The notes beneath the pieces were generated by a model. That model ran no database searches. It worked only from the letters and a program-made list of their open reading frames with translations, and was not told the origin of the DNA. Below, one piece after another: positions 1 to 11,646 of a stretch of DNA of 64,000 nt; position 1 is the first letter of the stretch, and the number at the start of each line of letters is the position of its first letter. The stretch spans positions 186,001-250,000 of the forward strand of contig JALRMH010000008.1 in assembly GCA_026119935.1 (NCBI GenBank). Reading direction: 5' to 3'. Both the position numbers and the translations under genes were made by a program. This stretch comes from Endothia cerciana. Lineage: Eukaryota; Ascomycota; Sordariomycetes; Diaporthales; Cryphonectriaceae.

Positions 1-1527
1 GAGGTTATGCGTGTCATTCCTCGGCTGAACGACGACGTCAATGAGGAGTGGATCAATGACAAGACTCGGTTTGCTTGCGACGGTCTCAAGACACAGCGGC
101 TTACTCTGCCCCTTGTACGCCGCGAAGACAAGTTCGAGCCGGCAGATTGGGAGCAAGCCCTGACAGAGATCGCTCAGGCCTGGGAGAAGAAGGCGCCCAA
201 AAGCAACGAGTTCAAGGTGGTTGCGGGCGAACTGATAGACGTCGAGTCCATGGTGGCCATGAAGGAGCTTGCCAACAAACTCGGCTCTGAGAATCTGGCG
301 CTCGACATGCCCTCTGGTAATCAACCTGTCGCTCACGGTGTCGACGTGCGGTCCAACTACTTGTTCAACTCTAGAATCTGGGGGGTCGAGGAGGCCGACA
401 CTGTTCTTATAGTGGGCAGCAATCCAAGACACGAAGCTGCCGTGCTGAACGCACGCATCCGGAAGCAGTGGCTGCGGTCAGATCTTGAAATTGGTGTGGT
501 CGGTGAGAACTGGGACTCCACCTTCGATTTTGAGCATTTGGGAACCGATCTGAACGCTCTAAAGAAGGCCCTGTCTGGACCTTTCGGCAAGAAGCTCTCG
601 TCTGCAAAGAAGCCTATGATTGTTGTGGGCTCTGGTGTGACGGATCACCCTGATGCCAAGGCCTTCTACGAGGCCATTGGGGCCTTTGTCGACAAGAATG
701 CAGCCAACTTCATAACCGAGGAATGGAATGGCTACAACGTTCTACAAAGGGCAGCATCTCGAGCAGGAGCATTCGAGGTTGGCTTCGTTACACCATCCGC
801 AGAGGTCGCTGAGACGACTCCCAAGTTTATTTGGCTACTTGGCGCGGATGAGATCAACGAGGCCGACATACCAAAGGACGCCTTCATCGTCTACCAGGGT
901 CACCATGGTGACAAGGGTGCGCAGATCGCCGACGTCGTCCTGCCGGGTGCTGCATACACAGAGAAGAACGCCACTTATGTCAACACCGAAGGCCGGGTCC
1001 AGATGACAAGGGCTGCAACAGGACTACCTGGTGCTGCTCGTACTGACTGGAAGATTATCAGGGCGGTCAGCGAATTTCTTGGAGCTCCCCTGCCATATGA
1101 TGATGTTGCTGCTCTGCGTGACAGAATGATTGAGATCAGCCCTGCTCTTGCAGCGTACGACGTTGTCGAGCCCGTTGCCCTTCAGCAGCTCAGCAAAGTG
1201 CAACTCGTCGAACAGAACAAGGGCGCCAAGGTCACTGGAGCACCCCTGAAGCTCCCTATTGAGAATTTTTACTTCACAGACGCCATCTCGAGAAGGTTCG
1301 TTGGTCTGTTAATGTCCTATCTCCGCGGCTCTGCTGACAGCATTTCATAGTTCGCCAACAATGGCCCGTTGCTCGGCTGCCAAGGCAACCGGAGACCCAC
1401 GTACGAACTTCAGTGAGTGACGTCTTCGAAATATTGAGCCACGCGATGATGAATGCTAACGTAGTTCACAGTGGCTCCGGGCATGGAGGAAGATAAGCCT
1501 ATGGGACAAGTTGCGTACGGTGCATAG
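1..1527 (+). CDS. nuo-78: NADH:ubiquinone oxidoreductase 75/78 kDa subunit, C-terminal part
   Basis: This is the iron-sulfur/molybdopterin-fold subunit of mitochondrial complex I (NDUFS1/NuoG family), which carries electrons along the peripheral arm from NADH. Only the C-terminal part is present; the N-terminal Fe-S domains lie left of the window, and frame 1 is open from base 1. The product reads through the typical stretches ERNA-like NDDVNEEWINDKTRFACDGL and ADVVLPGAAYTEKNATYVN. Exons seen are 1-1295, 1351-1412 and 1472-1527. The introns are GT-AG (gttcgt..tcatag and gtgagt..ttcacag), and the second has a GCTAAC branch site. Without splicing the frame ends at 1350. With splicing the protein ends in GMEEDKPMGQVAYGA, which matches the conserved fungal tail as I remember it. 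The identification is very secure; only the 5' end is missing. Confidence 0.95.
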
Positions 1528-2186
1528 GGTGTGGCCTATAATGGACACAAAATTACTTTTGGCTTCTTAAGAGCTCTTTTTCGGTTGCGGTTGCGGGCAT
1601 GCTAGTAGGTTTGTTGTACATATGTAGGAGTCAAAGGCCGCCACGGAGATGAAATATGTCCATTTGGAAGAGCATCTCACTCGCAACGATAAATCAGCTG
1701 AGCAGCATGGCTGTACGTCCTCGTGTCATCTGCGTTCCTGCAGCGCACCTCGCGAGCTCTTTCTCTGATAGGACAGCATGCTCTTGGGTATTCGCCAAGG
1801 TGAAAGCGAGCTCGCTAGAGTGCTTGTGAGTTGCTTTGCAGAGCTATTTGTTCCCCCGAGCGTCGTCCTGCTCTGTTTCTGGATTGTCTTCTCGTCAATC
1901 TGTCCCCTACGGTATTCCGCATCAGGGTACCCTGTGGTTCCAGCAATAGTAGTTAGCGTAATCTGTGGAGGACCGATCGTTGCGACCATACAATCTTCAT
2001 TGAGATTTACGGAAGCCGACACGCTGTATGTGAAAGTCTGATGAGCCTAGCCCTGGGGTGTGTTGTAGATTGCCCATAGAATGCAACGGGTATTCATATA
2101 GGCTCATATTACCTTGCCCTGGTCGCCAGCCGAAAGCGTGGCCTTGAAGCAGAGGCAACAATTGCAGGCGGATACACTCATGTGGC
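1528..2186. other. Intergenic, tail-to-tail region of nuo-78 and the PEX39-like gene
   Basis: This holds the 3' flanks of two convergent genes. An 87-codon plus-strand frame at 1778-2041 has some hydrophobic stretches but no support as a gene. I see no other feature. Confidence 0.6.
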
Positions 2187-3133
2187 CTACTCTGCAGTCC
2201 CCTCCTGCTCGGGAAATGAGTGGTCGAGGGTCTCCTCCAAGCCATGCCCTCTCTCCTCCGATGCGCTGCCCTCTACCACGGGCCGGTCTTTCTCCCAAGG
2301 CTTCCGAGGCCTCTCCATCGAACCAAACGGTGTTGTCGTCTGTTGGAATCAGCGGTAGCCCATCGAACCAACTCTGAATCATCCAAGGCGCCCCCAAACA
2401 GACTGAGATGGACTCACCGGATTTCTGGCAGTTATATCAGGGATCTGCACAATGCCCTCTACAGGGTCGCCCGACTGCACCGCCTTGATGATGGCGGCAA
2501 ATCTCTCAGGGTAGGGATCCTCGTCATCCTCGTCGGCAGCCATGGGCCGGTCAACGTACAGCTCGCCCTTGGGTGCAGCCGTCATCCAATCTGGGCCCGA
2601 GGGGTCCTCATGTGCGGTCCCGTCTGGCGGCCGGGCGTCAAGAAGCTGCCTCATCCAGCATTCCTTCTCAGCAGCGGCTGCCTCATCCGCCATCTGGCCA
2701 GGCGCAGAGGAGGAGGAGGTCCTGGAGGCGAGCCTGTCGCGGTGCCCACACAAGGCCTCCAGGAGGGTCCATTCCCATATCCGAGGTGATTGGCCGGTCA
2801 GGTACTGGTCCCGGAGCCACGCCCTATACGCGGCATAGGGGACGTTGAGGCCTCTGATGCGAGCGAAGTAGAAGACGCGCGAGTGCATGATGATGTCGGC
2901 CTGGGAGGCTGTTTTCGCGAGGGCGTGGTAGCCGCCCAGGGCGAGAACGAGACCTCCCTTTGAAGCGCGGTGTGAGTACGGTGGCTCAAGCTCGTGTCTG
3001 GTGGCGGGCGGGAGGATGATGCTCGACTTACGAGGAAGTCCCTGTCTAGGTCCCACCTGTAGTCGTGAAAGGCCCGGAGCGCGGACTCGCCATCCTGCAC
3101 GGGCGGGGCTGCTGAGGCACCCGCTTCAGCCAT
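2187..3133 (-). CDS. pex39: PEX39-like peroxin with KPWE motif
   Basis: The three exons on the minus strand are 3133-3032, 2957-2418 and 2339-2187, giving 264 residues. Intron donors are gtaagt and gtgagt, both phase 0. The protein starts with ALRAFHDYRWDLDRDFL, followed by a conserved-looking helix region (GGYHALAKTASQADIIMHSRV, FYFARIRGLN, residues 37-75). It then has an acidic middle (DEDDEDPYPE) and a short motif VQIPDIT. Only after splicing of the last intron does the tail ERPRKPWEKD appear (KPWE at residues 227-230). An IPD-type motif followed by KPWE is the hallmark I know from PEX39 (yeast Yjr012c, human C6orf226), a recently described peroxin. PEX39 binds the PTS2 receptor PEX7 and helps import of PTS2 cargo, and PEX13 shares the motif. 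Function is inferred from the motif and architecture. The start is the only ATG close to the conserved N-terminus. The gene is divergent from PTC5. Confidence 0.75.
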
Positions 3134-4124
3134 CGCTGCTAGGATCGGAGCCTGAACAGTATCTGCCCAAGAGGTCAAGCTTGGAGAGTGTTGGCAGGTC
3201 AGCAGCTGGACGGTCTGAGCTCGGAGTCCAGAGTCCAGGGTTGTCCCGCACCAGGGTTGTCCCGCAAGCAGGGTGAAAGCCCCGTGGGCCTCGGCAGCGC
3301 AGCCCGCCTTGCTCGTGTATGGTGTCAACAGACGAGGTGTAGCTTTGAAGGTAGCCTCTCTAGTACCACCGGGCGGCGGTTTCCGTTCTGGCAGCCGAGG
3401 ACGTGATGCCACCGGGACCAGATGACATGTACAGTCCTTCAGAGGGTTCCTGTCTGTGGTATAGAAGAGGAAGCCCCGAGTGGGCTCCGGGCTGGGACGG
3501 AGGTGCCACCGGGGGGTCTGTGGCTGGACGGGGCCATGGCCTGGTAGCCCAGTCACTGCATTCAAGCATGGGCGTCCAAAGTGCGGACAGGTATCTGTCC
3601 ATTCGTAGGAAAGCATCTGCGCTCAGTGCAGTGCAGTCTGCGTTGTGAGGGCCACAGTTGCGCACTCGAGCACTTGGTTGACGGATTGCACAACTGGGGC
3701 CGGGTTTCGTTTGCTACACACACCGCTGCAGACCTCGGGTTCAGATGAGAGGCGAGTCGTCTACAAGTGCCATCCCCAATCAAGATCGTGTGGACTGTCG
3801 TCCCAAGCCTGGAATCCGTGTGAGCCTCCACAGCTGGGAGTGTTCAGGAACGCAGTATGTGTGTACGTATACCGTGAGAACGGGATGCGGCCAGCGCACG
3901 GACCACCGCCACGCTGATACTGTATGGGGCAGATAGCGCACCCAGGCCCTTACCACAGTTTGCTTCAGCTGCTGTGGTAGTCGCCCGCCTACGACGGTAC
4001 GGATTACTGCATACATGGTACCGGCCCCCCTCCTGCGTGCTTCGGAATCGAGACTCTGGCCCACCCACAGTCGAACGCGGCCTGGTCAGGGAGTGTCTCT
4101 CGCGGGTCCTCAACAGCAGTCCCG
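3134..4124. other. Intergenic, divergent promoter region
   Basis: This is the shared upstream region of the PEX39-like gene and the PP2C gene. It holds an exact 16-bp tandem duplication at 3235-3266. Open frames here on both strands have no family resemblance, and no RNA gene is seen. Confidence 0.6.
3235..3266. repeat. 16-bp tandem duplication
   Basis: Two adjacent exact copies of CCAGGGTTGTCCCGCA are present. They lie upstream of both flanking genes, in non-coding DNA. Confidence 0.85.
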
Positions 4125-6125
4125 ATGCGTCGTGTTGCAGTAAGGGCGTTTCGGTCATGTCAGGGCACCGTCCGAGACTATCGAGGCCTCTCCCACACCC
4201 GAGCCTTCGGTAGTCGCAGGGGCCCCTACCTGTACTCACACGCCCACGGCCCCCTCGTCCAGAACCAGTCTCACATCGCCGGCCACCACTACCAGTCCCT
4301 CCGGGCTCCCTTCTCGACCTCCCCCTCTCCCTCCGCGCGCTCCCGGCCCGAGAATGTCCTAAGGAACCGGCCGCAGTCCTTCATGAACGTACGACGCGCG
4401 ATAGTCACCCTGGTGTCCGCCGCCGTGGGATACGGGGCCTGGTACACCTACACCGGCAGCCCGGCCGACACCACTCAGGCCATCACCCGGGACTTCTCCT
4501 CCTCCTCCTCCACCACCACCACCAGCCCCGACAATGCCATCCCTACCCGTCCCATCCTCGTCATAGGAGCTGACGAGCTACAGACTGGCACCTTTGTTGG
4601 CGAGGGGCCCATCACCAAGACCACCGACGGCGAGGGCCGCACCGTCGTCGAGATGCTCACCCCCGACCAGTCCACCCAGAAGCTGAGGAAGATGGAGGAG
4701 TCCTATCTCGTCAACAGGGGCAGGGGCGTCTTGAGATACGATCTGGTCCAGCTGCCCAGCAACAACCCGATCGAGGACGACCACGCCGAGAAGATAGTCG
4801 AGCTCCCGGCCCGGGCGAGTGCCGAGTCCGGCAGCGACTGGATGTTCTGGGGCGTCTTTGACGGGCACTCGTAGGTTCATGGCACATACACACACCCATC
4901 TTCCCTCCTGTTGGCAATCATCTCGCTGACGACCGGACGTACAGGGGCTGGACGACATCGGCAAAGCTCCGCCAGACCCTGATAAGTTACGTGGCACGCG
5001 AGCTCAACGAGACATACAAGGCTGGCGCGAACTCCCCCGCATCGGAGGCGGTCGATGCGGCCATCAAGAAGGGCTTCACCCGTCTTGACGACGAGATCGT
5101 CCACCAGAGCGTGCAGGAGGTTCTGAAGTCCAACTCTAGGTCTGTTGCCGCAGAACTACTGGCTCCGGCCCTGTCGGGCTCCTGCGCCCTGTTGTCATTC
5201 TACGACAGCAGCTCCGGCCTGCTACGGGTGGCCTGTACCGGGGATTCTCGTGCAGTCCTGGGACGCCGGTCCGACAGTGGCAAGTGGACTGCCACCCCTC
5301 TGTCCGTGGATCAGACTGGTGGCAACCAGGACGAGGCCAGCCGCATGCGAAAGCTACACCCCGGTGAGGAACATGTCATCCGCAACGGCAGGGTGCTGGG
5401 AGGGTTAGAGCCCACCCGTGCCTTCGGCGATGCGAGCTACAAGTGGAGCAAGGAGATCGCCAGCCGCCTGCGGGAGTCCTTCTTCGGGCGGGCACAGTCT
5501 CCTCTTCTCAAGACCCCCCCTTATGTCACGGCCGAACCGGTGGTGACGACCACCAAGGTTCGCCCTGAAAAGGGCGACTTCCTGGTCCTGGCTACGGACG
5601 GGCTGTGGGAGATGCTGACGAACGAGGAGGTCGTCGGCCTCGTCGGGAAATGGCTCGAGACCGAGACGAGCAAGGCCTCGGCTTCGCAGTTCGACTCCGT
5701 GTGGTCCAAAATCTTTGGGGCGCAGAAGAACGGTCTCCCGGTGGAACAGGGTGCTGAGGGCGCGGTAGGGGACGGTCAAAAGACACCGATACGCGTGCGG
5801 CAGTGGGGCATCTCCAAAGACGACGACAGGTTTGTCGTGAAGGATAGCAACGTCGCTACGCACCTAATCCGCAACGCGTTGGGCGGGAAGAACGAGGAGA
5901 TGGTGTCCGCCCTGCTCACCTTACCCTCTCCCTATTCGCGACGATACAGGTAGGGGTGGACCCCCCACTCCAGCTGCCTCTCATGCATGCACTAACAACG
6001 CATTCTGCAGGGACGATCTAACGGTCCAGGTGATTTTCTTCGGCAACGGCGAGAGGTCCCAAAGTGAGAGCCAGGAGATTGTTGTCAACGACGAGGCCAC
6101 AGCGCCTCCCCGGGCTAGACTATGA
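4125..6125 (+). CDS. ptc5: Mitochondrial PP2C phosphatase (PTC5 / pyruvate dehydrogenase phosphatase type)
   Basis: The exons are 4125-4870, 4945-5949 and 6011-6125, encoding 621 residues. The N-terminus is rich in Arg/Ser and free of acids (MRRVAVRAFRSCQG), which fits a mitochondrial presequence. One hydrophobic segment follows (AIVTLVSAAVGYGAWY, about residues 91-106). PP2C motifs are present: WMFWGVFDGHSGW (metal-binding Asp and the usual DGHxG; joined across intron 1), ACTGDSRAVLG, GLEPTRAFGD, FLVLATDGLWEML, and the last-exon RDDLTVQVIFF with the final metal-binding Asp pair. The layout, a membrane-anchored presequence followed by one PP2C domain, matches yeast Ptc5, which dephosphorylates the pyruvate dehydrogenase E1 alpha subunit in mitochondria. 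Substrate is inferred from the family. Both introns are GT-AG and about 60-75 nt. A later ATG at 4384 is possible but would lose the presequence. Confidence 0.9.
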
Positions 6126-6435
6126 CGGGCACGGCACCGTAGGCAGGGTAGGATCAACCAGAGCATGGGTGTCGCGTTGTCGATTATGTACGGAGTACTA
6201 CAGAGCGAGATCGTTTCATAAGTCGTGGGTTCTTGGAAAGGCGAGACGAGACCCGCACCCCACACAACAGGTGACCTACCTGCATTGGTCGAGTTGAAGT
6301 CCAGCAATTCGGGGGGCAGGGAGGACGGCCCCGACACCACGGGTCCTCACGGCCATTTATGATGTACAAGGGAATTGACGTGTTTTAAGGAGCCGGCTGA
6401 AGAGTGCGCATCTTGCTCCAATCGATGTGCCACAG

Positions 6436-6465
6436 CCCCACGGCCCCACGGCCCCACGACCCCAC
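6436..6465. repeat. Octamer tandem repeat (CCCCACGR)n
   Basis: About four units of CCCCACGG/CCCCACGA lie in non-coding DNA downstream of the PP2C gene. Confidence 0.8.
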
Positions 6466-7007
6466 GATCTGACGGCCAGAGACCTTTCTGCCCGTGGGGA
6501 CGTCCTACCGGACTAGGCTGGCACGCAAGGCATGCCGGTCAGCAAAGGATTGCTCCGTAATGACAGGACCTTCGAGGCCGTGTTGCCAGCCTTGGGTCTG
6601 TGGTGGGGCATCTGCTGATATGAGACACTGCGAGGAAAGGTTTAAAAAAGCCCCTGCCGGCATGGGCCTGCCATGCGTGCGTGCCATGGTAGCTCCGGAA
6701 CGCCCGTTGGATGACATCATTTGGGCGCGGCCCGGGGCTCCTAACGATTGTCGACAAGTGCCCTCGCGCGTGCCCTCGCGAGGGTCGTGAGGTCTTGGGG
6801 AGAGGCGAGTACAGGACAGGCGGGATCCTTGGCATCGATACCGGGTGTCCGTCGTGACCTAAAAGCGCACAAGGTTTATGTGAAAGCATCATTGGACTTC
6901 CGTAGTCCCACACGAGAGCTGGCCAGCGTCAGCCAGCGTCAACCAGCAGCCAGCCAAAGCTGTTGGCGACCCTGGCAGTCGAGGACCTGCATGATGACCC
7001 GCGGCGG

Positions 7008-7010
<3 letters not shown>

Positions 7011-7047
<37 letters not shown>
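7011..7047. repeat. Microsatellite (CCAG)9
   Basis: About nine exact CCAG tetramers lie upstream of the GH63 gene. They create artificial open frames of SQPA repeats on both strands, which are not taken as genes. Confidence 0.95.
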
Positions 7048-7668
7048 TTTGTTGCCGAATTTATCGCACAGCTCCTGCAGGAGCTGCCTGCGCCGTCTCA
7101 CAAGTGCCCGGCTGCTTGGATGGAGCTCCAGCCCACCAGCGCGGCGGCCTGGATTACGGTATACATAGTAGTAGTATCCCTACGGCTCCTGGCAGAGAGG
7201 CTCGTTCGCTCGCTCGCTCGCTGACCTTTGCTTCCTCCCCGGCCACAATATTCTTCTGACTGCGCGATGTCATCTTGCCTGCACCGCTAGTCGTGCTCAC
7301 AGTTGCTGCCGCACTACTTCTCTAATAACCTCCCACGACATTCTCTTTCTTCCTAACATCGCGACCTTCCCCCCCCGTCTCCCATCTCCTGCGTTTCTCC
7401 ACCATCTCGGAACCCCACACCGCCCAGATATTCCCCTCCAAGCTCCAGCCGATCGCCCTCGACGCCTCCAGCCTAGGCTGCATTTAACACCGCTCTTCGC
7501 GCCCTCTGACGGCTTCGCGGGTAGTGGTGGTAGATTGCTCATCTAGTTCCCTGGCGGCCTGCTCCAGCCCGCTACCCTATCCCGCTCAATTGACCTCTTT
7601 CCCAAGGCGCGCTGTTGCCAGCTCCAGACGCTGCGTTCAGAGTCTCGCCACCCCCCACCCCCACAGTC

Positions 7669-10600
7669 ATGGTCGTCTTCGATAACCATGAGTTCCTGAC
7701 CGCGGAGGAGAAGCGGCTGAAGGAAGACCTCCACCGCACCAAGTACTGGAAGAAGTGGGGTTCTTATCTCGCTGAGCGGCAATGGGCCACAGGTTCGTCC
7801 CACGCCGCTGCCACGGCTGTCCTGTGCTTGCTGGGCTTGGTGGCTGCGGACAGCCCTGGACTGATACCGTGTCGCTGCAGTGCGAGAAGACTACAGCCAC
7901 GACGGTGATGCATGGAGCCGTGAGTGACGCCCGCCCCCGACATGGTGATCTGCCTCTTCCCGGAGCTCCACCTCCACGAGCTTGGAACCTGGGGTCCCCG
8001 GATCACCACTCGAATTGGGTCTGGACAGCACGACTGACATATTCATCCCCCCCCCCCCCCCAACACAGACTTTCCTCACGACCACGCGCGCTCCCGAGCC
8101 TACCGGTGGGGTGAAGATGGTATTGCTGGTGTCTGTGACACACACGGCTTGCAGAATGTTGCCTTTGCCTTCTGGAATGGGGAAGAGTGCGTGCATATCC
8201 GCCCGGGCTGGGCTGGTGGACCTTGAGGCTGACAGCAAACCAGCCCCTTCCTCAAGGAGAGGCTCTTCGGCCTATCCAACCCGCAGGGTAACCATGGCGA
8301 GAGCGTCAAAGAGGCTCATTTCCACCTGGACAATACCCCGGTCAGTATCTCCGCACCCGTTTCTTCCGGGCTTCCTCTTGCTGACGCTATAACTGTGCTG
8401 TAGACTGTAGGCCGTCCCACGCCCGACGCTAGGTGTCTGACCGTGCAGGAGCTGACCTGGCTATAGCACTCGTACATGAAGTTCCTGTACAAATACCCAC
8501 AGTCCGAATTCCCCTACGAAGAGCTCCGCCAGGAGAATGCAAGGCGCGGCAAGCAGGACAAGGAGTTCCAGATCCTAGACACGGGCTGCTTCGAAGACGA
8601 TAAGTACTGGGATATCATAATCGAGACGGCCAAGGAGGATGACGACCCAGATGAGCTGCTATTCCGTGTGACTGCGTGGAATCGGGGCCCGCAGACCAAG
8701 CCGATCCACATCATCCCGCATGTGTGGTTCCGGAATACTTGGTCCTGGGGCCGTGAAACCGAGGACAAGAAGCCATCCATCGGCATGTACGCCGAAAACA
8801 TGGCCAAGTCGAGTCATCACTCACTTGGCGAGCGCTACTTCCTCCTGTCCCCATCTCCAGGAGTCGGCCCAAGCGGGGATGACGTTGAACCTCGGATGCT
8901 TTTCACCGAGAACGACACCAACTTCGAAGTCCTCTACGATGGCGAAAATCCACAACCTTATGTCAAGGATGCCTTCCACCGACACATTGTTGGTGGGGAG
9001 AAGGACGCGGTCAACCCTGCGCAGACCGGAACAAAGTGTGCTGCCTGGTTTCCGTTCAACGAGGCCGGGGGTGTCCCCCCGGGCGAATGCGCCGGTACGT
9101 CTTTGTGTCAAATCTGGCCTGTTGCCTCCAGCTGATATTCCCAGTCGTCCGTTTCCGCTTTACCAAGAAGACCGAGACGTACCTTGATGAAGAAGAGTTC
9201 GACGACATAATTGAGCGGCGCAAGGATGAAGCCGACGACTTCTACTACAGGATCAGCCCTCTACCCATGTCCGACGACTTGCGCAACATCCAGCGACAGG
9301 CGTTCTCGGGCATGATGTGGTGCAAACAGCATTATCTGTTCATCTGGGATCACTGGGCTAATGGCGACCCGACCCAGCCACCACCGCCTGCTAACAGGAA
9401 AGCCATCCGCAACGAGCAGTGGAAGCACATGCACTGCGATGATATCCTGTCGATGCCAGACTCGTGGGAGTATCCTTTCTTTGCTGCGTGGGATAGCGCT
9501 TTTCACTGTATTACCTTGGCCATGATCGACCCGGACTTCGCCAAGAAGCAACTCGACTTGTTTACCCGAGAGTGGTACTGTCATCCGAACGGGCAGTTGC
9601 CTGCGTGAGCTCTCCATGAATACCCTTAGGATTCCGGACAACGAGTGCTGACAGTAATCAGCTACGAGTGGAACTTTGGAGACGTCAATCCTCCGGTCCA
9701 CGCATGGGCGACCTTCCGAACGTTCAAGATTGAGCGCAAGATGTATGGGCGACAGGATCTGGACTTTCTGGAACGCGTTTTCCAGAAGCTGTTGCTCAAT
9801 TTCACCTGGTGGGTGAATCGCAAGGACGTCGACGGCAAGAATGTGTTCGAAGGGGGCTTCCTGGGCTTGGACAACATTGGACTCTTCAACCGATCCGAGC
9901 CATTGCCCACAGGTGGCACTCTTGAGCAGGCTGACAGCACGGGCTGGATGGCTTTCTACTGCCTCTGCATGCTCAACATCAGCCTTGAGCTCGCCAAACA
10001 CCGCCGTATCTACGAGGACATTGCTTCGAAGTTCTTCGAGCACTTCATCCTCATCAGCGACGCCATGACGTTCCGGACGGGACAAAAGGATGAAAAGTCG
10101 TTGTGGAATGAGGAGGACGGCTTCTACTACGACGCAATCTCATGGGGCGGTCCTTGGATCCAACAGTTGCCTGTCCGGTCGCTAGTCGGCTTGATCCCCA
10201 TGTACGCAACCCTGACACTAGAGCCGGAGCTTATCAACAAGCTGCCGTCGTTCAAGAGGAGGCTCGAATGGTTCATGAAGCACAGGGCCGACGTGACGGA
10301 ACGGAACATGCACAGCATCCGTAAGCGTGGCAAGGGTGATCGCATACTCTTGTCCATCGTCAGCAAGGACCGCCTGGAGAAGCTGTTGCAGCGAATGCTG
10401 AATGAAGACGAGTTTCTGAGCCCCCACGGCATTCGATCTCTGTCGAAGTATCACCACAAAAACCCGTTCTCGATGGAGGTACACGGGCAGGAGTTCAAGG
10501 TAGGCTATGTCCCGGGGGATTCGGACAGCGGGCTATTCGGAGGCAACAGCAATTGGCGGGGTCCGATCTGGATCTGCGTCAACTTCCTCCTCATCGAGTC

Positions 10601-11330
10601 ACTGCAGCGATACTACCTGTTCTTTGGACAGAGCCTGCAGGTCGAGTGTCCTGTTGGGTCAGGCGACTACATGCACCTGGGTCACGTCGCCGAGGAGCTT
10701 CAGCACCGCCTCCAGCATCTTTTTGCCCGAGGCGATGACGGTCGGCGAAGTATCAACGGCGGCAACGATACGCTCGACTTTGATCCGCTCTGGAAGGATA
10801 ACTTGTGGTTCTATGAATTCTTTGACGGCGACACCGGTCGTGGATTGGGAGCGACACATCAGTGCGGCTGGACAGGTCTTATTGCGAGGCTGATCCACGA
10901 CACAGGGTAAGTAACGCGAGGCCATCCTGACGCTGCATATCACTAACGAATCAATAGCGTCAACTGCCGGCTCCCGCAGACGCCGCGAACACCATCTGTG
11001 GGCATGGCACACTACTTCGACGATGTTCTTAGCCGGCAGATCTTGCCAAGGTCGCCATCCATGCCCCGGATCCGGCGGTCCTCAACAGCACGGTCGATAG
11101 GAGCGCGCAGTGACTTCGATGAGAGCGAGGCCAACGGCTACGAAGATAATGGGTACCATAGTACGGGGGCCGGTAGTGTCGAACTCACCCAGAACCCGGA
11201 GGACATGCGTCAGAAGGCTGAAGCCGACGAGCACATGCGCAACTATATCACGGAGCAGCTGGAGAGGGTCAAGAGCGAGCAAATTGCCAATGGCTACGAA
11301 CAGGGTGATGAGTTCGAGGCCCAGCCCTGA
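7669..11330 (+). CDS. GH63-type glycoside hydrolase family protein (yeast YMR196W-like)
   Basis: Eight exons encode 1027 residues: 7669-7792, 7881-7919, 8069-8186, 8244-8340, 8467-9094, 9145-9604, 9662-10906 and 10958-11330. All introns are GT-AG and all phases agree. The start MVVFDNHEFLTAEEKRL is conserved in this family as I remember it. Signature stretches include RAYRWGEDGIAGVCD (joined by splicing), IIPHVWFRNTWSW, MLFTENDTN, FIWDHWANGDP, SWEYPFFAAWDSAFH, GPIWICVNFLLIESLQRYY and CGWTGLIARLIHDTG. These are (alpha/alpha)6-barrel motifs of the GH63 C-terminal catalytic-domain group. No signal peptide is visible, so unlike ER glucosidase I this is probably cytosolic. The substrate is unknown; yeast YMR196W is itself poorly characterised. 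The C-terminal 110 residues are low-complexity and polar. The gene faces the AMPylase gene tail to tail. Confidence 0.9.
8047..8061 (+). repeat. C15 homopolymer at a 3' splice site
   Basis: Fifteen consecutive C residues sit in intron 2 of the GH63 gene, ending 7 nt before the acceptor AG at 8067-8068. In place it serves as the polypyrimidine tract. Confidence 0.9.
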
Positions 11331-11646
11331 GAAGGTGCCGCGGGTTGATACATGTGCAAGGGTAATCACAGCCGACGCTCTTCGGGGACAGACAGCAAAC
11401 GCTCAGAAAAAAATGGAGGGGTCTTGGGAAGTGGCGCAAACAGTTGCGCGGAATCGAGCTTTCGCATCCTTGACGACGTCATGACGCAGCAGAATACGAA
11501 TACATCATAGAGACCTAAAAGTACAGTACACAAACGTCAGGAATGCATTGAAGGGGAACCTAAATATATCGCGCTCTGCTGATGTGGCTGATGTCCTGTG
11601 ATGTGCAAATGGCCGCCATCCCTGTTGGGAAGACTCCCTTGTGTAC
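11331..11646. other. Intergenic, tail-to-tail 3' flanks
   Basis: This 316-bp gap lies between the stop codons of the convergent GH63 and AMPylase genes. Nothing beyond 3' UTR sequence is seen. Confidence 0.6.

Larger units (their letters stand above)
6126..7668. other. Intergenic: 3' flank of PTC5 and promoter of the GH63 gene
   Basis: This holds two short tandem repeats (6436-6465 and 7011-7047) and a GTAC palindrome-like element near 6187. From about 7300 to 7668 there is a C/T-rich leader typical of fungal promoters and 5' UTRs. No supported gene is seen. Confidence 0.6.

Noticed and set aside
1778..2041. 87-codon plus-strand frame with hydrophobic stretches after nuo-78
   Set aside because: No family resemblance, no promoter or splicing support, and it overlaps an equally open minus-strand frame. 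Likely chance.
2379..2417. Unspliced C-terminus of the PEX39-like protein (ending VSPSQSVWGRLG)
   Set aside because: It is intron sequence; splicing gives the conserved KPWE tail.
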